From Streptomyces sp. P3 (GTDB lineage: Bacteria; Actinomycetota; Actinomycetes; Streptomycetales; Streptomycetaceae), in assembly GCA_016893485.2 (NCBI GenBank), contig JAFEKX020000001.1:7767501-7831500 (forward strand): a DNA stretch of 64,000 bases, written 5' to 3'. The notes under the pieces were generated by a model. It was not told where the DNA came from. It saw nothing but the letters and a program-made list of their open reading frames with translations, and did not search any database. Position 1 is the first letter of the stretch. Each line of letters opens with the position of its first letter. The translations under genes were made by a program, and so were the position numbers. Positions 45,602 to 56,051 of the stretch are shown here, one piece after another.

Positions 45602-47458
45602 TCAGCCGACGATGCGGTGTGTCGTCCAGAATGACGTCAGGTCCGTGGTCGTCGCCGCCTGGGCCGCCGCCTTGAACTCGGCGGTGGTCGAGACGCCGTA
45701 CCAGTGCGAAGTGGCGTAGTCCTTCAGGAGTTTGGCCATCGCGGTGTCACCGAGGGTGCGGCGCAGGTCGTGCAGGGCGCACTTGCCGTAGCCGTAGACG
45801 ACGGTGGAGTAGCGGGACGAGTGGGCGTCCCAGTACGCCATCGAGTTGGTGATGTTCTCCGCCGAGGAGGCCCAGGAGACGCTGTTCCAGCAGTTGGTGC
45901 CGGTCAGGCCCTGGGCGAGGTCGGTCGCGTAGTCGGTGAACGCCTCGTCCAGCCACGGGCTGTTGTACTCGTCGTCGCCGACGATGCCGTAGAACCACTG
46001 GTGGCCGATCTCGTGGGTGAGGGCCGTGGTGCTGACCAGGTCGAGGACGAAGCCGGGGTACTCCATGCCGCCGAACCAGAAGTTGTTGTCGATGACGGCG
46101 TCCAACTCGCCGTACGGGTAGGCCCCGAAGCGGCCCGCGTGGGCGTCGACCGCCGACCTGGCGGTGCTGAGCATCGACTGGGCGTTGGCGGAACTGATGC
46201 CCGAGACCGAGTAGATGTTGATCGCGGTGCCCGCCGCCGACGTACCGGAGATCTTGGTGAACGGGCCCGCCGCCCACGCGAAGTCACGGACCTTGGACGC
46301 GGTGGCCGTGGTCACCGTACGGCCGCTGGTGCCGGGGTGTCCACCGAGGTGCCCGTGGCCGGGACCGACAGGGAAGTCGGGTGGTCCAGGGTGACCTTGA
46401 AGTCGGCGGCCAGGGAGTAGAAGGACTCGCCGTTGTTCGTGTACGGGTCCAGGTGCCAACCCGAGCCGTCCTTGACCGCGAGGACCGGCAGCGCGTTGCC
46501 GATCATGTTGAACGCGCCGTCGTGGCCGAACCGGTCCGCGCCGCTCGGGACGGTGATCCCCAAGTCGAAGCCGATCGTGGTGGATTGACCCTGCGTCAGG
46601 GGAGTGGGGAGGGCGATGCGCAGGGCCGTGCAGGCGACCGAGAGGGCGCCCGCGGTGCCGCCGGTGACGTTGGTGACGGTGATCGGCGGTGCGGTGCAGG
46701 TGCCGTGGTAGTTGTCCCACAGCCGCAGGTACACCTCGGTGAGCGGGGTGGCCGAGGCGTTGGTGAAGGTCGTGCTCTCGTGGCCGGTCCAGACCGTGCC
46801 GGCGGTGTCGCTGCTCAGGCTGACGGTGTACGCCGGGGCGGCCGGTGTGCGGGTCGAGTCGGCCGGCGGGGCGGTGTCGCCCGAGGTGTTCAGCGCGATG
46901 TCGTCGAGGACGAAGCTCGTCTGGAGGCTGGAGTCCTCGGTGCCGCTGAAGGCGAGGCTCACGGTCTGGCCCGCGAACGAGGACACGTCGAACGACTTCT
47001 GGACGTAGCCCGTGGCCTTGTTCAGGTTCGAGTACGTCGCCAGGGTCGTGCTGCCGATCTTCGCCGTGAGCTTGTCGTACGCGGTGGACGACGTCGTCTC
47101 GGCGGTGTCGATGTGCAGCCAGAAGGTGAGCGTGGCGCTGCTGCAACCCGACGGGATCGTGACGCTCTGGCTCAGGCTGTCGGTGTGCGTGCCGCCGGTG
47201 CCGTCCAGCCAGGCGAAGCTGGAGCCGCCGTGGGCGGACTGCCCGGCGCGGCTGGTGATGACGGTCGTCGAGGACGGCGTCCAGGACGAAGTGCCGCTCT
47301 CGAAGTCACCGCCCGAGACCACCTGCGCCGGGGTGCAGGCGGCGGCGAGCGGGGGCCCCGGCGGAGTGGCGGCGGCCGGGGTGACGGGGAGCGAGAGGGC
47401 GGCCACCGCGGCGACGGCGAACACACCGGCGGCGAGCCTTGTGGGGGGTCGATCTCAC
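45602..47458 (-). CDS. Secreted M1-family aminopeptidase with N-terminal carbohydrate-binding-like domain
   Basis: About 618 residues from a GTG at 47458 with AAGGAG six bases upstream. A signal peptide (AAGVFAVAAVAALSL) precedes a jelly-roll domain of about 170 residues (GGDFESGTSSW; FVLDDIAL) and the M1 peptidase. The latter has substrate motif GGMEYPG, zinc site HEIGHQWFYG and third ligand glutamate in WLDEAFTDYATD, 18 residues on. It would release N-terminal amino acids outside the cell. Indels lie near 47440 (C run) and 46338. Convergent with the macro-domain gene. Confidence 0.85.
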
Positions 47459-47726
47459 ACGGAACTCCTTCTACGGCGGCCGGGATTCCGGCCTGCTCGG
47501 TGCCGCCCGGCCGGACTGGGTGTGCCGGTGGGCGGCGCTGGGGTGCGCGTAGCGATTGCGTGATCGCGGGGAAGCTTCGCAGATTTGACCGGGCCATGCC
47601 ATAAGGAGAGGAAAGTGTGTGCGCGAAGTGGAGGATGAGGTGAGCAAGGGGCGCGGAGGAGCGTGCACACGGCGGCGTTGCACGGGCCATGCCTCGATGT
47701 GGCCTCCGGTTGGCCGAATGTACGCC

Positions 47727-47745
47727 TTCGATTGCTTCCATCGAA
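47727..47745. promoter_or_regulatory. Inverted repeat immediately before the pit start
   Basis: TTCGAT-TGCTTCC-ATCGAA is a perfect 6-base dyad ending two bases before the preferred ATG at 47748. The 289-base gap to the divergent M1 gene holds no other gene; TTTGACC near 47584 could be a -35 element. Confidence 0.35.
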
Positions 47746-47747
47746 CG

Positions 47748-48899
47748 ATGGACCACATCACGTTCCTCGTGGCGGTCGTCATCGTCACGGCCTTGGCCTT
47801 CGACTTCACCAACGGATTCCACGACACCGCCAACGCGATGGCGACGTCCATCGCCACGGGGGCGCTGAAGCCCCGTACGGCGGTTCTGATCAGTGGAGCT
47901 CTCAACATCGTCGGCGCCTTCCTGTCCACGGAAGTCGCGAAGACGATCTCCGGTGGCATCGTCGACGACACCCTGGTCACGCCGGGGATGATCTTCGCGG
48001 GGCTCGTCGGAGCGATCCTCTGGAACCTCATGACCTGGCTGGTGGGCCTCCCGTCCAGCTCCTCCCACGCCCTGTTCGGCGGCCTGATCGGCGCCGTCTG
48101 GGTCGGGGCGGGCTCAAGGGGTGCACTTCGACAAGGTTGTCGAGAAAATCCTGATCCCCGCGGTGGCCTCGCCGCTGGTGGCCAGGATCGCCGCTCTCCT
48201 CGCCACCTACCTCGCCTACAAGATCACCGCCCGGGCCCGCAAGGACTCGGTCACCAAGGGCTTCCGCATCGGCCAGATCGCCTCGGCCTCGCTGGTCTCC
48301 CTCGCGCACGGCACGAACGACGCCCAGAAGACGATGGGCGTCATCACCCTGACCCTGATCTCGGTGGGCGCGCTCGGCCACGACGCCGGTCCGCCGATCT
48401 GGGTGATCGCCTCCGCCGGACTCGCGATCGGCATGGGCACCTACATCGGCGGCTGGCGCATCATCCGCACGATGGGCAAGGGCCTCACCGACATCGAGTC
48501 CCCGCAGGGCTTCGCGGCCGAGGCCGCCTCCACCACCGTCATCCTCACCTCCGCCACCTGGGCTTCGCGCTCTCCACCACCCAGGTCTGCTCCGGCGGCA
48601 TCCTGGGCGCGGGTCTCGGCCGCCGGCTGGCCGAGGTGCGCTGGGGCACCGCGGGCCGCATGGTCATCGCCTGGCTGGTCACCCTGCCGGCCGCGGCCCT
48701 GGTCGGCGGTCTCTCCGCGAGTGTCGTCAAGCACGGCGGCAACCTCGGTACGGCCCTGATCGCCCTGGTCGCCGCCGCGGTGGCCGCGTTCATCGTGATC
48801 GCCTCGCGCCGCAACCCCGTGCACGCGGACAACGTGAACGAGACCCACGAGGTCACCATCCGCACCGAGGCGTCCTCCGACGTCCGTACGGCCGCCTGA
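47748..48899 (+). CDS. pit: Low-affinity inorganic phosphate transporter, PiT family
   Basis: About 384 residues, some ten membrane helices. The duplicated PiT signature is visible: DFTNGFHDTANAMATSI near the start and SLAHGTNDAQKTMGVITL in the second half. Also GLPSSSSHALFGGLIGA and FALSTTQVCSGGILGAGLG. It carries phosphate or metal-phosphate with a cation. ATG 47748 (MDHITFLVAVV) gives the canonical start; an in-frame ATG at 47718 is less likely. Frameshifts near 48115 and 48557. Followed by a small membrane protein and ppk2 on the same strand. Confidence 0.9.
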   Translation: MDHITFLVAVVIVTALAFDFTNGFHDTANAMATSIATGALKPRTAVLISGALNIVGAFLSTEVAKTISGGIVDDTLVTPGMIFAGLVGAILWNLMTWLVGLPSSSSHALFGGLIGAVWVGAGSRGALRQGCRENPDPRGGLAAGGQDRRSPRHLPRLQDHRPGPQGLGHQGLPHRPDRLGLAGLPRARHERRPEDDGRHHPDPDLGGRARPRRRSADLGDRLRRTRDRHGHLHRRLAHHPHDGQGPHRHRVPAGLRGRGRLHHRHPHLRHLGFALSTTQVCSGGILGAGLGRRLAEVRWGTAGRMVIAWLVTLPAAALVGGLSASVVKHGGNLGTALIALVAAAVAAFIVIASRRNPVHADNVNETHEVTIRTEASSDVRTAA

Positions 48900-48916
48900 G
48901 CCAAGGGAGTTGAGCT

Positions 48917-49146
48917 ATGAGTCTGGACTGGAACGCCCTCGGCGAGGTCTTCGCGGTGAGCGTCGGCGTGACCGTCGGCGTGGTCGTTATCTTCGCGCTG
49001 GGCATCCTGGGCCTGGCCCGGGTCGAGGCCGCCCGTGAGGTGGACGGCGGGACGCATGCCCTCGGCCTGAGGCAGGGTTGTGCTTTCTCGCGTGTGCGGC
49101 TGTCGTGGCGTACGGCATTTATTTGATCGTGCCGCAGTTCCACTGA
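48917..49146 (+). CDS. Small membrane protein linked to pit
   Basis: About 76 residues. Two membrane helices: VFAVSVGVTVGVVVIFALGI and, in the next frame after a one-base deletion near 49075, LCFLACAAVVAYGIYLIV. Ends ...PQFH, TGA at 49146. The ATG has AAGGGAG upstream, 18 bases after pit. Similar small proteins commonly follow PiT transporters in Streptomyces. A regulatory or structural subunit role is inferred only from position. Confidence 0.65.
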
Positions 49147-49196
49147 CGACGGCTGCGTACCGCCGAGCAACTGAACCCCCTTGAGAGGAGGCCGCG

Positions 49197-50091
49197 ATGA
49201 CTGAACTGCTGACCGGGCTGCGGGTCGACTACACCGACCAGGACGACCCCGTGCTGATCCGGCCCGACGGCAGTCCGGTGGACACCTGGCGGGAGAACTA
49301 CCCGTACGAACAGCGCATGGAGCGCAAGGAGTACGACTGGCACAAGCGGCTCCAGCAGATAGAACTGCTGAAGCTGCAGCGCTGGGTCAAGGACACCGGC
49401 CGCCGGCTCGTCATCGTCTGCGAGGGTCGTGACGCGGCCGGCAAGGGCGGCACCATCAAACGGTTCACCGAGCACCTGAACCCGCGTGGCGCCCGGGTCG
49501 TCGCCCTGGAGAAGCCGAGCGAGCGCGAAAGCGGTCAGTGGTACTTCCAGCGCTACGTCCAGTCCAGCACCGCCGACCGCGGGCGAGATCGTGCTGTTCG
49601 ACCGGTCCTGGTACAACCGGGCGGGCGTCGAGCGCGTGATGGGCTTCTGCTCGGACGACGAGTACCGCCGCTTCATGCGCCAGGCCCCGCTGTTCGAGCG
49701 GATGCTGGCGGACGACGGCATCGACCTGATCAAGTTCTGGTTCTCCGTCTCACAAGGTGAACAGCGCACCCGCTTCACGATCCGCCAGGTGGATCCCGTA
49801 CGGCAGTGGAAGCTCAGCGCGATGGACCTGGAGTCCCTGGACCGCTGGGACGACTACACCGCCGCGAAGGTCGCCATGTTCCGGGAGACCGACACGGAAC
49901 ACGCGCCCTGGACCGTGGTGAAGAGCAACGACAAGAAGCGGGCCCGCGTCGAGGCCATGCGCAGCGTGCTGGCCCGCTTCGACTACGCCGACAAGGACGA
50001 GGAGGTCGTCGGCAGCCCCGACCCGCGCATCGTCGGCGCGGCGGCCACCCTGCTGGAGGCGGGCGAGGACGACACGGCGGCGGTGTTCTAG
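49197..50091 (+). CDS. ppk2: Polyphosphate kinase 2
   Basis: About 298 residues. Walker A EGRDAAGKGGTIKRFTEH, lid LNPRGARVVALEKPSERES, and Walker B-like LFDRSWYNRAGVERVMGFC, ending with DWDDYT-type WDDYTAAKVAMF. PPK2 uses polyphosphate to phosphorylate nucleotides, or the reverse. The ATG has GAGAGGAGG upstream. Near 49575 an indel within CAGTCCAGCACCGCCGACC shifts the frame; residues around RYVQ...AGEIV are uncertain. Together with pit it points to control of phosphate storage. Confidence 0.85.
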
Positions 50092-50114
50092 GACCGGGCC
50101 CCTTCGGTCCGGAC

Positions 50115-50501
50115 CTAGTCGCCGTCGCGCGGCACCAGTGTCACCCGGTGGAAGTTGCAGCCGGTCATGGGCGGGCGCCCGGCAGGGGGCCCGCCCGCGT
50201 GTGCCTTGAGGGCGACGCTGACCAGGCTCAGCAGCAGGTCGACGTCCGTCTCGCAGTCCAGATGGACGGTCACCCAGCGCGAACCCGGGATGATCCGGAT
50301 CGCCGTCGACTCACTGAGATCGTGGTGGAACCGGAGAATGGCCCCGACCGTGAGATGCAGGTCCACATCGTGGTCGGAGTGGAAGTGCACGATCTCGCTG
50401 TGCGCGGACCGCAGCGCCCGCCCCGTGCCGCAGCTGGCCGGGACCGCGCTGAGGTCGCGCCAGTCTTCCAGTCGCTGCATGGCTCGCTCGGCCAGGGTCA
50501 T
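50115..50501 (-). CDS. DUF5519-type (luciferase-domain) small protein
   Basis: Intact, 128 residues from the ATG at 50501 (MTLAERAMQRLEDWRDL); an upstream in-frame start at 50576 is less likely. Conserved features include CGTGRALRSAHSEIVHFHSD, VDLHLTVGAILRF and SRWVTVHLDC. Homologues carry the name luciferase domain only by database convention; function unknown. Convergent with ppk2, 23 bases apart. Confidence 0.7.
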   Translation of the reverse strand: MTLAERAMQRLEDWRDLSAVPASCGTGRALRSAHSEIVHFHSDHDVDLHLTVGAILRFHHDLSESTAIRIIPGSRWVTVHLDCETDVDLLLSLVSVALKAHAGGPPAGRPPMTGCNFHRVTLVPRDGD

Positions 50502-50614
50502 GTCCCCATCGTGGACTGCGCACCGCTTCGCAACCAGAGGTTGAGCGATTCGTAACCGGGGCGTGAGGTACCGCACACCTCGGGCGCGTCAGGCGTGCGG
50601 TTGCGCGAACCGGG

Positions 50615-51903
50615 TCAACTCACGCCGGACACAAGCTTTTCGTACCCCACCAGGCGGACGCAGGTGGCCACCCCGTCGATGATCTCCGCGATCTCCGACG
50701 AGTCCGGGAAAGAGGGCGCGATCCGGATCGTACGATCCCTCGGGTCGTCGCCGTACGGATGGGTGGCGCCCGCCGGAGTCAGCGCGAGCCCGGCGTCCGC
50801 CGCGCGCCGCACCACCTCGCGGGCGCAGCCGTCGGGCACGTCCAGGGTGATGAAATAGCCGCCCCTGGGCGTCGACCAGGTGGCGAGACCGGTGCCGCCG
50901 AGCCGCTCTTCGAGGACCCGCAGCACGGTGTCGAACTTCGGCCGCAGCAGCTCACGGTGCCTCCGCATGTGATCGCGCACCCCGTCAGGATCGCGCAGGA
51001 ACATGACGTGGCGCAGCTGGTTGATCTTGTCCGGCCCGATGGACCGCTTGGCGCTGTTGCCGCGCAGCCAAGCCACGTTGGCCGGGGACGAGCCGAAGAA
51101 CGCCACGCCCGCACCGGCCAGCGTGATCTTCGAGGTGGACCCGAAGACGAGGACCCGGTCGGGATGCCCGCTCGCGGCACAGGCCGCCAGGACGTCCGCG
51201 ATCTCCACCTCCTCGTCGGTGAGGTGGTGCACGGCGTAGGCGTTGTCCCAGAAGATCCGGAAGTCGGGCGCGGCCGTCGGCATCGCGGCGAGCCGTCGTA
51301 CGGTCTCGTCGCTGTAGCAAGTCCCGTCCGGATTGCTGTACTTGGGCACGCACCAGATGCCCTTGACCGCCGGGTCCTCGGCGACCAGCCGTTCCACCGC
51401 GTCCATGTCGGGACCCTCGGCGGTCATCGGCACGGGGATCATCTCGATGCCGAAGCGCTCGCACAGCGCGAAGTGCCGGTCGTAGCCGGGCACCGGGCAC
51501 AGGAACGCGATCCGCTCCTCGTCCGCCCAGCGGCGGGCCGCGCCGGGGACCGTGCCGAGCAGTGCGTGCACGAGGCTGTCGTGCATCAGCTCCAGGCTGG
51601 AGTTGCCCACGGCGAGCAGCTGCCCGGCCGGGACCTGGAGGAACCCGGAGAAGATCTCCCGGAGCTCCAACAGGCCGTCCGCGGCACCGTAGTTGCGGCA
51701 GTCCGTGCCGTCGGCGGAGGTGTGGCGGTCGCCGGGCAGCGAGAGCAGTTCGGCGGACAGGTCGAGCTGCCGGGCGGAGGGCTTGCCGCGGGTCAGGTCG
51801 AGCGAGAGTTCCTTCGCGCGCAGGGCTTCGTAGTCGCTCCGGGCCGCGTCGAGAAGGGCCGGGAGGGAGTCGGCGGTGTTCGCCGAGGGGGAGTCGGGGT
51901 CAC
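50615..51903 (-). CDS. Class I/II PLP-dependent aminotransferase
   Basis: About 430 residues. ELSLDLTRGKPSARQLDLS near the start, GNSSLELMHDSLVHALLG, WCVPKYSNPDGTCY, IFWDNAYAVHHL, Schiff-base lysine in FGSTSKITLAGAGVAFFG, and GPDKINQLRHVMF. It resembles aspartate or alanine-glyoxylate-type aminotransferases of the MocR-related branch; substrate not known. The start is uncertain: the frame stays open to 52060 but carries junk there. A GTG at 51903 in an adjacent frame, joined by an indel in the following C run, gives a plausible MTPTPPSANTADS-like N-terminus. Divergent from the Ada/AlkA gene. Confidence 0.8.
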
Positions 51904-52042
51904 GGAAGCCGACGTTACAAAGCCGGGCGCGCCACCACCAATGGTTAAGCGGTGGGTATGGTTCTCGCCCGGCAGCAGGCCACGCGACGTCGATGTCGGA
52001 TTCCCGCCAGCCGCGGCCCACCGCGTATCGGATGCTGGGCGC

Positions 52043-53517
52043 ATGCAGAACGGGATGCACACCGACACGGAGCGCTGTGTACGCGCGGTCCAGTCAGGAC
52101 GCGCGCTTCGACGGCTGGTTCTTCACGGCCGTCCTGACCACCCGCATCTACTGCAGGCCCAGCTGCCCGGTCGTCCCGCCCAAGCCGGAGAACATGACGT
52201 TCTACCCGAGCGCGGCGGCCTGCCAGCAGGCGGGTTTCCGGGCCTGCAAGCGCTGCCGCCCGGACACCAGCCCCGGCTCCCGGAGTGGAACCAGCGGGCC
52301 GACCTGGTGGCCCGCGCGATGCGCCTGATCGCCGACGGGACGGTGGACCGCGAGGGCGTCCCCGGCCTCGCCGCCCGCCTCGGCTACAGCACCCGGCAGA
52401 TCGAACGCCAGCTCCTCGCCGAACTCGGCGCAGGACCCCTCGCCCTGGCCCGCGCCCAACGCGCCCAGACGGCACGGCTGTTGATCGAGACGACCGCCCT
52501 CCCCATGGCGGAGATCGCCTTCGCCGCCGGTTTCTCCTCGATCCGCACCTTCAACGACACCGTGCGCGACGTCTTCGCCCTCTCCCCGACCGAGCTGCGC
52601 AACAGGCGCCCGAAGACGACCGTGTTGACCCCGGCACCCTCAGCCTCCGGCTGCCGTTCCGCGCGCCCCTCAACCCCGACAACCTCTTCGGCCACCTGGC
52701 GGCGACCGCCGTACCGGGCGTGGAGGAGTGGCGGGCCGGCGCGTACCGGCGCACCCTCCGCCTGCCCTACGGCCACGGCATCGCGTCCCTGACCCCCAAG
52801 TCCGACCACATCGCCTGCCGCCTCACCCTCAGCGACCTGCGCGATCTGCCGGTGGCGATCAGCCGGTGCCGCCGCATGCTCGACCTGGACGCCGATCCGG
52901 TCGCGGTGGACGACCAGTTGAGGACCGACCCGGTCCTGGCGCCGCTGGTCGACAAGGCGCCCGGGCGGCGCGTCCCGCGCACGGTCGACGAGGCGGAGTT
53001 CGCCGTACGGGCCGTCCTCGGCCAGCAGGTCTCCACGGCGGCGGCCCGCACCCACGCGGCCCGCCTGGTCACCGCGCACGGCGAACCGGTCGACGACCCC
53101 GAAGGCGGCCTGACCCACCTCTTCCCGTCCGCGGAGTCACTGGCGGCGCTGGACCCGGAATCGCTGGCGATGCCGCAGACCCGTCGCAGGACGTTCACCA
53201 CCCTGGTGGCCCAACTGGCAGAGGGCGCACTCCACTTGGGTGTGGAGAGCGACTGGGCGGAAACCCGCGCGCAACTCCTCGCCCTCCCCGGCTTCGGCCC
53301 CTGGACGGTCGACGCCATCGCCATGCGCGCCCTCGGCGACCCCGACGCCTTCCTCCCCACCGACCTCGGAGTCCGGCGCGCCGCAAAGGAGTTGGGCCTC
53401 CCGTCGACCCCGGCGGCCCTCACCGCACGCGCGGCGGCCTGGCGACCCTGGCGGGCGTACGCGGTCCAGTACCTGTGGGCGACGGACAGCCACCCGATCA
53501 ACTTCCTTCCCGCGTAA
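52043..53517 (+). CDS. alkA: Ada/AlkA-type DNA alkylation repair protein
   Basis: About 490 residues. N-terminal Ada metal-binding domain with four cysteines, in IYCRPSCPVVPPKPEN and GFRACKRCRPDTSPGS. An AraC-type helix-turn-helix follows (VPGLAARLGYSTRQIERQLL; MAEIAFAAGFSSIRTFNDTV). The C-terminal 3-methyladenine glycosylase has LPGFGPWTVDAIAMRALGDPD containing the helix-hairpin-helix and catalytic aspartate. It probably senses methylphosphotriester damage, activates repair genes and excises alkylated bases. Breaks near 52095, 52278 (C run) and 52632. ogt follows 16 bases downstream, a natural operon. Confidence 0.9.
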
Positions 53518-53533
53518 GGAGACTGCAGACCGC

Positions 53534-54018
53534 ATGAAGCACCACACGCTGATCGACAGCCCGTACGGCCCGCTGACCCTCGTCGCCGACGACGACGGCG
53601 CCCTCTGCGGCCTCTACATGGTCGACCAACGCCACCGCCCCCGGAGGAGAACTTCGGCAGCCCCGACGACACCCCCTTCGCCGAACCGAAGGCCCAACTA
53701 CAGGCGTACTTCGCAGGCGAGTTGAAGGAGTTCACCCTCCAACTCCGCCTGCACGGAACCCCGTTCCAGCAGCGCGTCTGGGACCAGCTCTGCCGCATCC
53801 CCTACGGCGAGACCCGCTCCTACGGCGACCTCGCCGACGCCCTCGGCAACCCGGGCGCCTCCCGCGCGGTAGGCCTCGCCAACGGCAAGAACCCCATCGG
53901 GATCATCGTCCCCTGCCACCGGGTCGTCGGCGCGAACGGCAGCCTCACGGGGTACGGCGGCGGGCTGGAACGCAAGCAGCGGTTGCTGGATTTCGAGAGT
54001 GGGGCGGCGCTCTTCTGA
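53534..54018 (+). CDS. ogt: Methylated-DNA-protein-cysteine methyltransferase
   Basis: About 162 residues. Acceptor cysteine in IIVPCHRVVGANGSLTGYGG, DNA-binding helix region PFQQRVWDQLCRIPYGETRSYGDLA. It removes methyl from O6-methylguanine by suicide transfer. The first 36 residues and the remainder are in different frames; the break is near 53640 in CCGCCCCCGGAGG, a C/G run. Probably co-transcribed with alkA. Confidence 0.9.
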
Positions 54019-54132
54019 CGCGCCGGGCCGCGTCGGCAGGCTCTGCGGAGTCATCACACCGGCCGCCGCTCCTGGGCGACGGCCACAGCGAGGACGGGCG
54101 TCAACTCCCGCACGGCCGGCCCACACCCCGCG

Positions 54133-54867
54133 TCACCCGCTGAGCTGACCGAGCCCGCGCAGCAGCCGCGGCAGCGCCGTCCCGATCGGCTCCCGTACGA
54201 CCTCGTCGGCGAGTTCGTCGTACGGCGTCGCCTCGGCGTTGACGATGACGAGCCGGGCCCCGTGGTCGACGGCGACGCCGGCGAGCCCGGCGGCGGGGTG
54301 CACCTGCAGAGTGCTGCCGACGGCGATGAACACCTGGCAGGCCTTGGTGACGGCGGCCGCCTCGCCGAGGACGACGGGGTCGAGGTGTTCGCCGAAGTAG
54401 ACGGTCGCGGATTTCAGGATGCCGCCGCAGACCAGACACGCGGGATCGTTCTCCCCGGCCTCCACCCGCGCGATCGCGTCCGCCATCGGCCCGCGCGCAT
54501 GGCACCGCGTGCAGGTGAACTCCCGCGCGGTGCCGTGCAGTTCGAGCACCTTCCGCGCGGGCAGTCCGGCAAGCTGATGCAGCCCGTCCACGTTCTGCGT
54601 GATCACCCGCACCGGCACACCGGACCGCTCCAGGTCCACGACGGCCCGGTGCGCGGCGTTGGGCTCGGCCTGGAGGGCGTGGTTCCGCCGCCGCAGCTGC
54701 CACGACCTGCGCCGGATCTCCGGGTCACCCATGTAGTAGTCGTAGGTGACGAGCTTCTCGGCCTCGGGGTCCTTCCGCCACAGGCCGTTCGGGCCGCGGT
54801 AGTCGGGGATGCCGGAGTCGGTGGAGATACCCGCACCGGTGTGGAGGGCGACAAGAGGCTTGCTCAT
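54133..54867 (-). CDS. cobB: NAD-dependent protein deacylase, sirtuin
   Basis: Intact, 244 residues. NAD-binding GAGISTDSGIPDYRGPNGLW, RVITQNVDGLHQLAGLP, catalytic histidine in LELHGTAREF, zinc cysteines CTRCHARG and ACLVCGG. It removes acetyl or other acyl groups from lysines. Convergent with ogt, separated by 114 bases. Lone gene; no obvious terminator seen. Confidence 0.9.
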   Translation of the reverse strand: MSKPLVALHTGAGISTDSGIPDYRGPNGLWRKDPEAEKLVTYDYYMGDPEIRRRSWQLRRRNHALQAEPNAAHRAVVDLERSGVPVRVITQNVDGLHQLAGLPARKVLELHGTAREFTCTRCHARGPMADAIARVEAGENDPACLVCGGILKSATVYFGEHLDPVVLGEAAAVTKACQVFIAVGSTLQVHPAAGLAGVAVDHGARLVIVNAEATPYDELADEVVREPIGTALPRLLRGLGQLSG

Positions 54868-54936
54868 GCTGGCGAGGGTAGGGGGTGGGGGCGGGGCGGC
54901 GAGCGGATATCCCCATGGGCGTTGGATCCGGGGCCG

Positions 54937-55433
54937 TCAGCCCACCCGCCGACCGTTCTCCAACTCCGCCGTGCCCGCGCCCTCTTCCAGGACGTCCAGT
55001 CCGACCAGCACCCGCAGCCCCAGCGAACCCGACAGGTACTCCGGAATGTCCTCGCGCGGGACGAGGCGCCAGGACAGGAGTTCCTCCTCCTGGAGTCGGA
55101 TCGACGCGAGGTCGTCCGGGGTGAGGGTGCCGCCGTCGTAGAGGTAGGCGACCAACGGCGGGTATTCCGGGCCGTGGTAGACCCAGTCGACGGCGAGCAG
55201 GCGGCCGAGTTCGACGTCGAGGCCGATCTCCTCCAGCGTCTCGCGGCGCGCGCCCTGGCGCGGGGTCTCGCCGTCGTCCGACTCGATCGTGCCGCCCGGA
55301 AGCGCCCAGCCCTCACGGTAGTTGGGCTCGACGAGGAGGACGTTTCCGTCGGTGTCGCGGAAGAGGGCGGCGGCCCCGGCGAGGATGCGGGGAGACCCGC
55401 GAGGTACGTGGCGAAGTCTTGCGTGGTGGTCAT
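54937..55433 (-). CDS. Nudix hydrolase
   Basis: About 165 residues from the ATG at 55433 (MTTTQDFATYLAGLP). After an indel near 55397 the frame gives GAAALFRDTDGNVLLVEPNY, then the Nudix box GARRETLEEIGLDVELG preceded by GGTIES. It hydrolyses nucleoside diphosphates linked to another group; substrate unknown. Ends at ENGRRVG, TGA. Divergent from the broken epimerase region. Confidence 0.8.
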
Positions 55434-55525
55434 TCAGGAAGGGTAACCAGCCCGCGCGGCCACCTCACCGACTCACCGCCCGGCACGGGGAAGCGACAGC
55501 GGACCAGGACTCGACCAGGGCCTCC

Positions 55526-55573
55526 CCGCACCGCGAGTCGTATCGCGAGCCGCACCGCGAGTCATACCGCGGC
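55526..55573. repeat. 24-bp tandem duplication
   Basis: CCGCACCGCGAGTCGTATCG-type unit at 55526-55549 is repeated with three changes at 55550-55573. The duplication lies upstream of the epimerase remnant. It would encode repeated HRESYREP if translated. Confidence 0.55.
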
Positions 55574-55588
55574 GCCGCCCAGGCCTTC

Positions 55589-55989
55589 ACCCACGCCACC
55601 CCTACGACCCCGTCCGCAACCAGTTCGTGTGGATGGAGGACATCGCCCGCACCCTGCGCGACGGCCTCGGCGAGCACGGCCGTGCCGTCTCCACTCGCCG
55701 CCTCCCGGACTTCGCCGTCCGCCTCGCCGCCCGCTTCCGGGACCCGTCCCTGCGCGAGATCACCCCCGCGCTCGGCCGACGCAACCGGCACAGCACGGAG
55801 AAGGCCCGCCGCGTCCTCGGCTGGGAAGCGCGCCCCGCGCGCGAGGCCGTCCTCGACCGCGCCCGCAGTCTCATCGAGCAGGGCGCGGTCCAGGCGTCGG
55901 CCCGGCCGACCCCGAGGACGCGGTCCGCGCGCGCCGGCCCGGTCCCAGCGTTCGGTCGGGGCATGACGGCGGGGGCGTCCGCCGGTTAA
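55589..55989 (+). pseudogene. Remnant of an NAD-dependent epimerase/dehydratase
   Basis: From about 55610 the frame reads NQFVWMEDIARTLRDGLG, then VSTRRLPDFAVRLAARFRDP and LGRRNRHSTEKARRVLGWEA. This is the typical C-terminal third of an extended short-chain dehydrogenase/epimerase. The N-terminal NAD-binding part (GxxGxxG) is absent: upstream is the tandem duplication and then the Nudix gene. A proline/alanine tail runs on to the TAA at 55989. Probably a truncated gene; a deletion in assembly cannot be ruled out. Confidence 0.5.
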
Positions 55990-56051
55990 GGTCACAGCGG
56001 CGCGACTGGCCCCTGAACGCGCGGGGGCCCGTAGAGCAAGGGGATCGCAAG

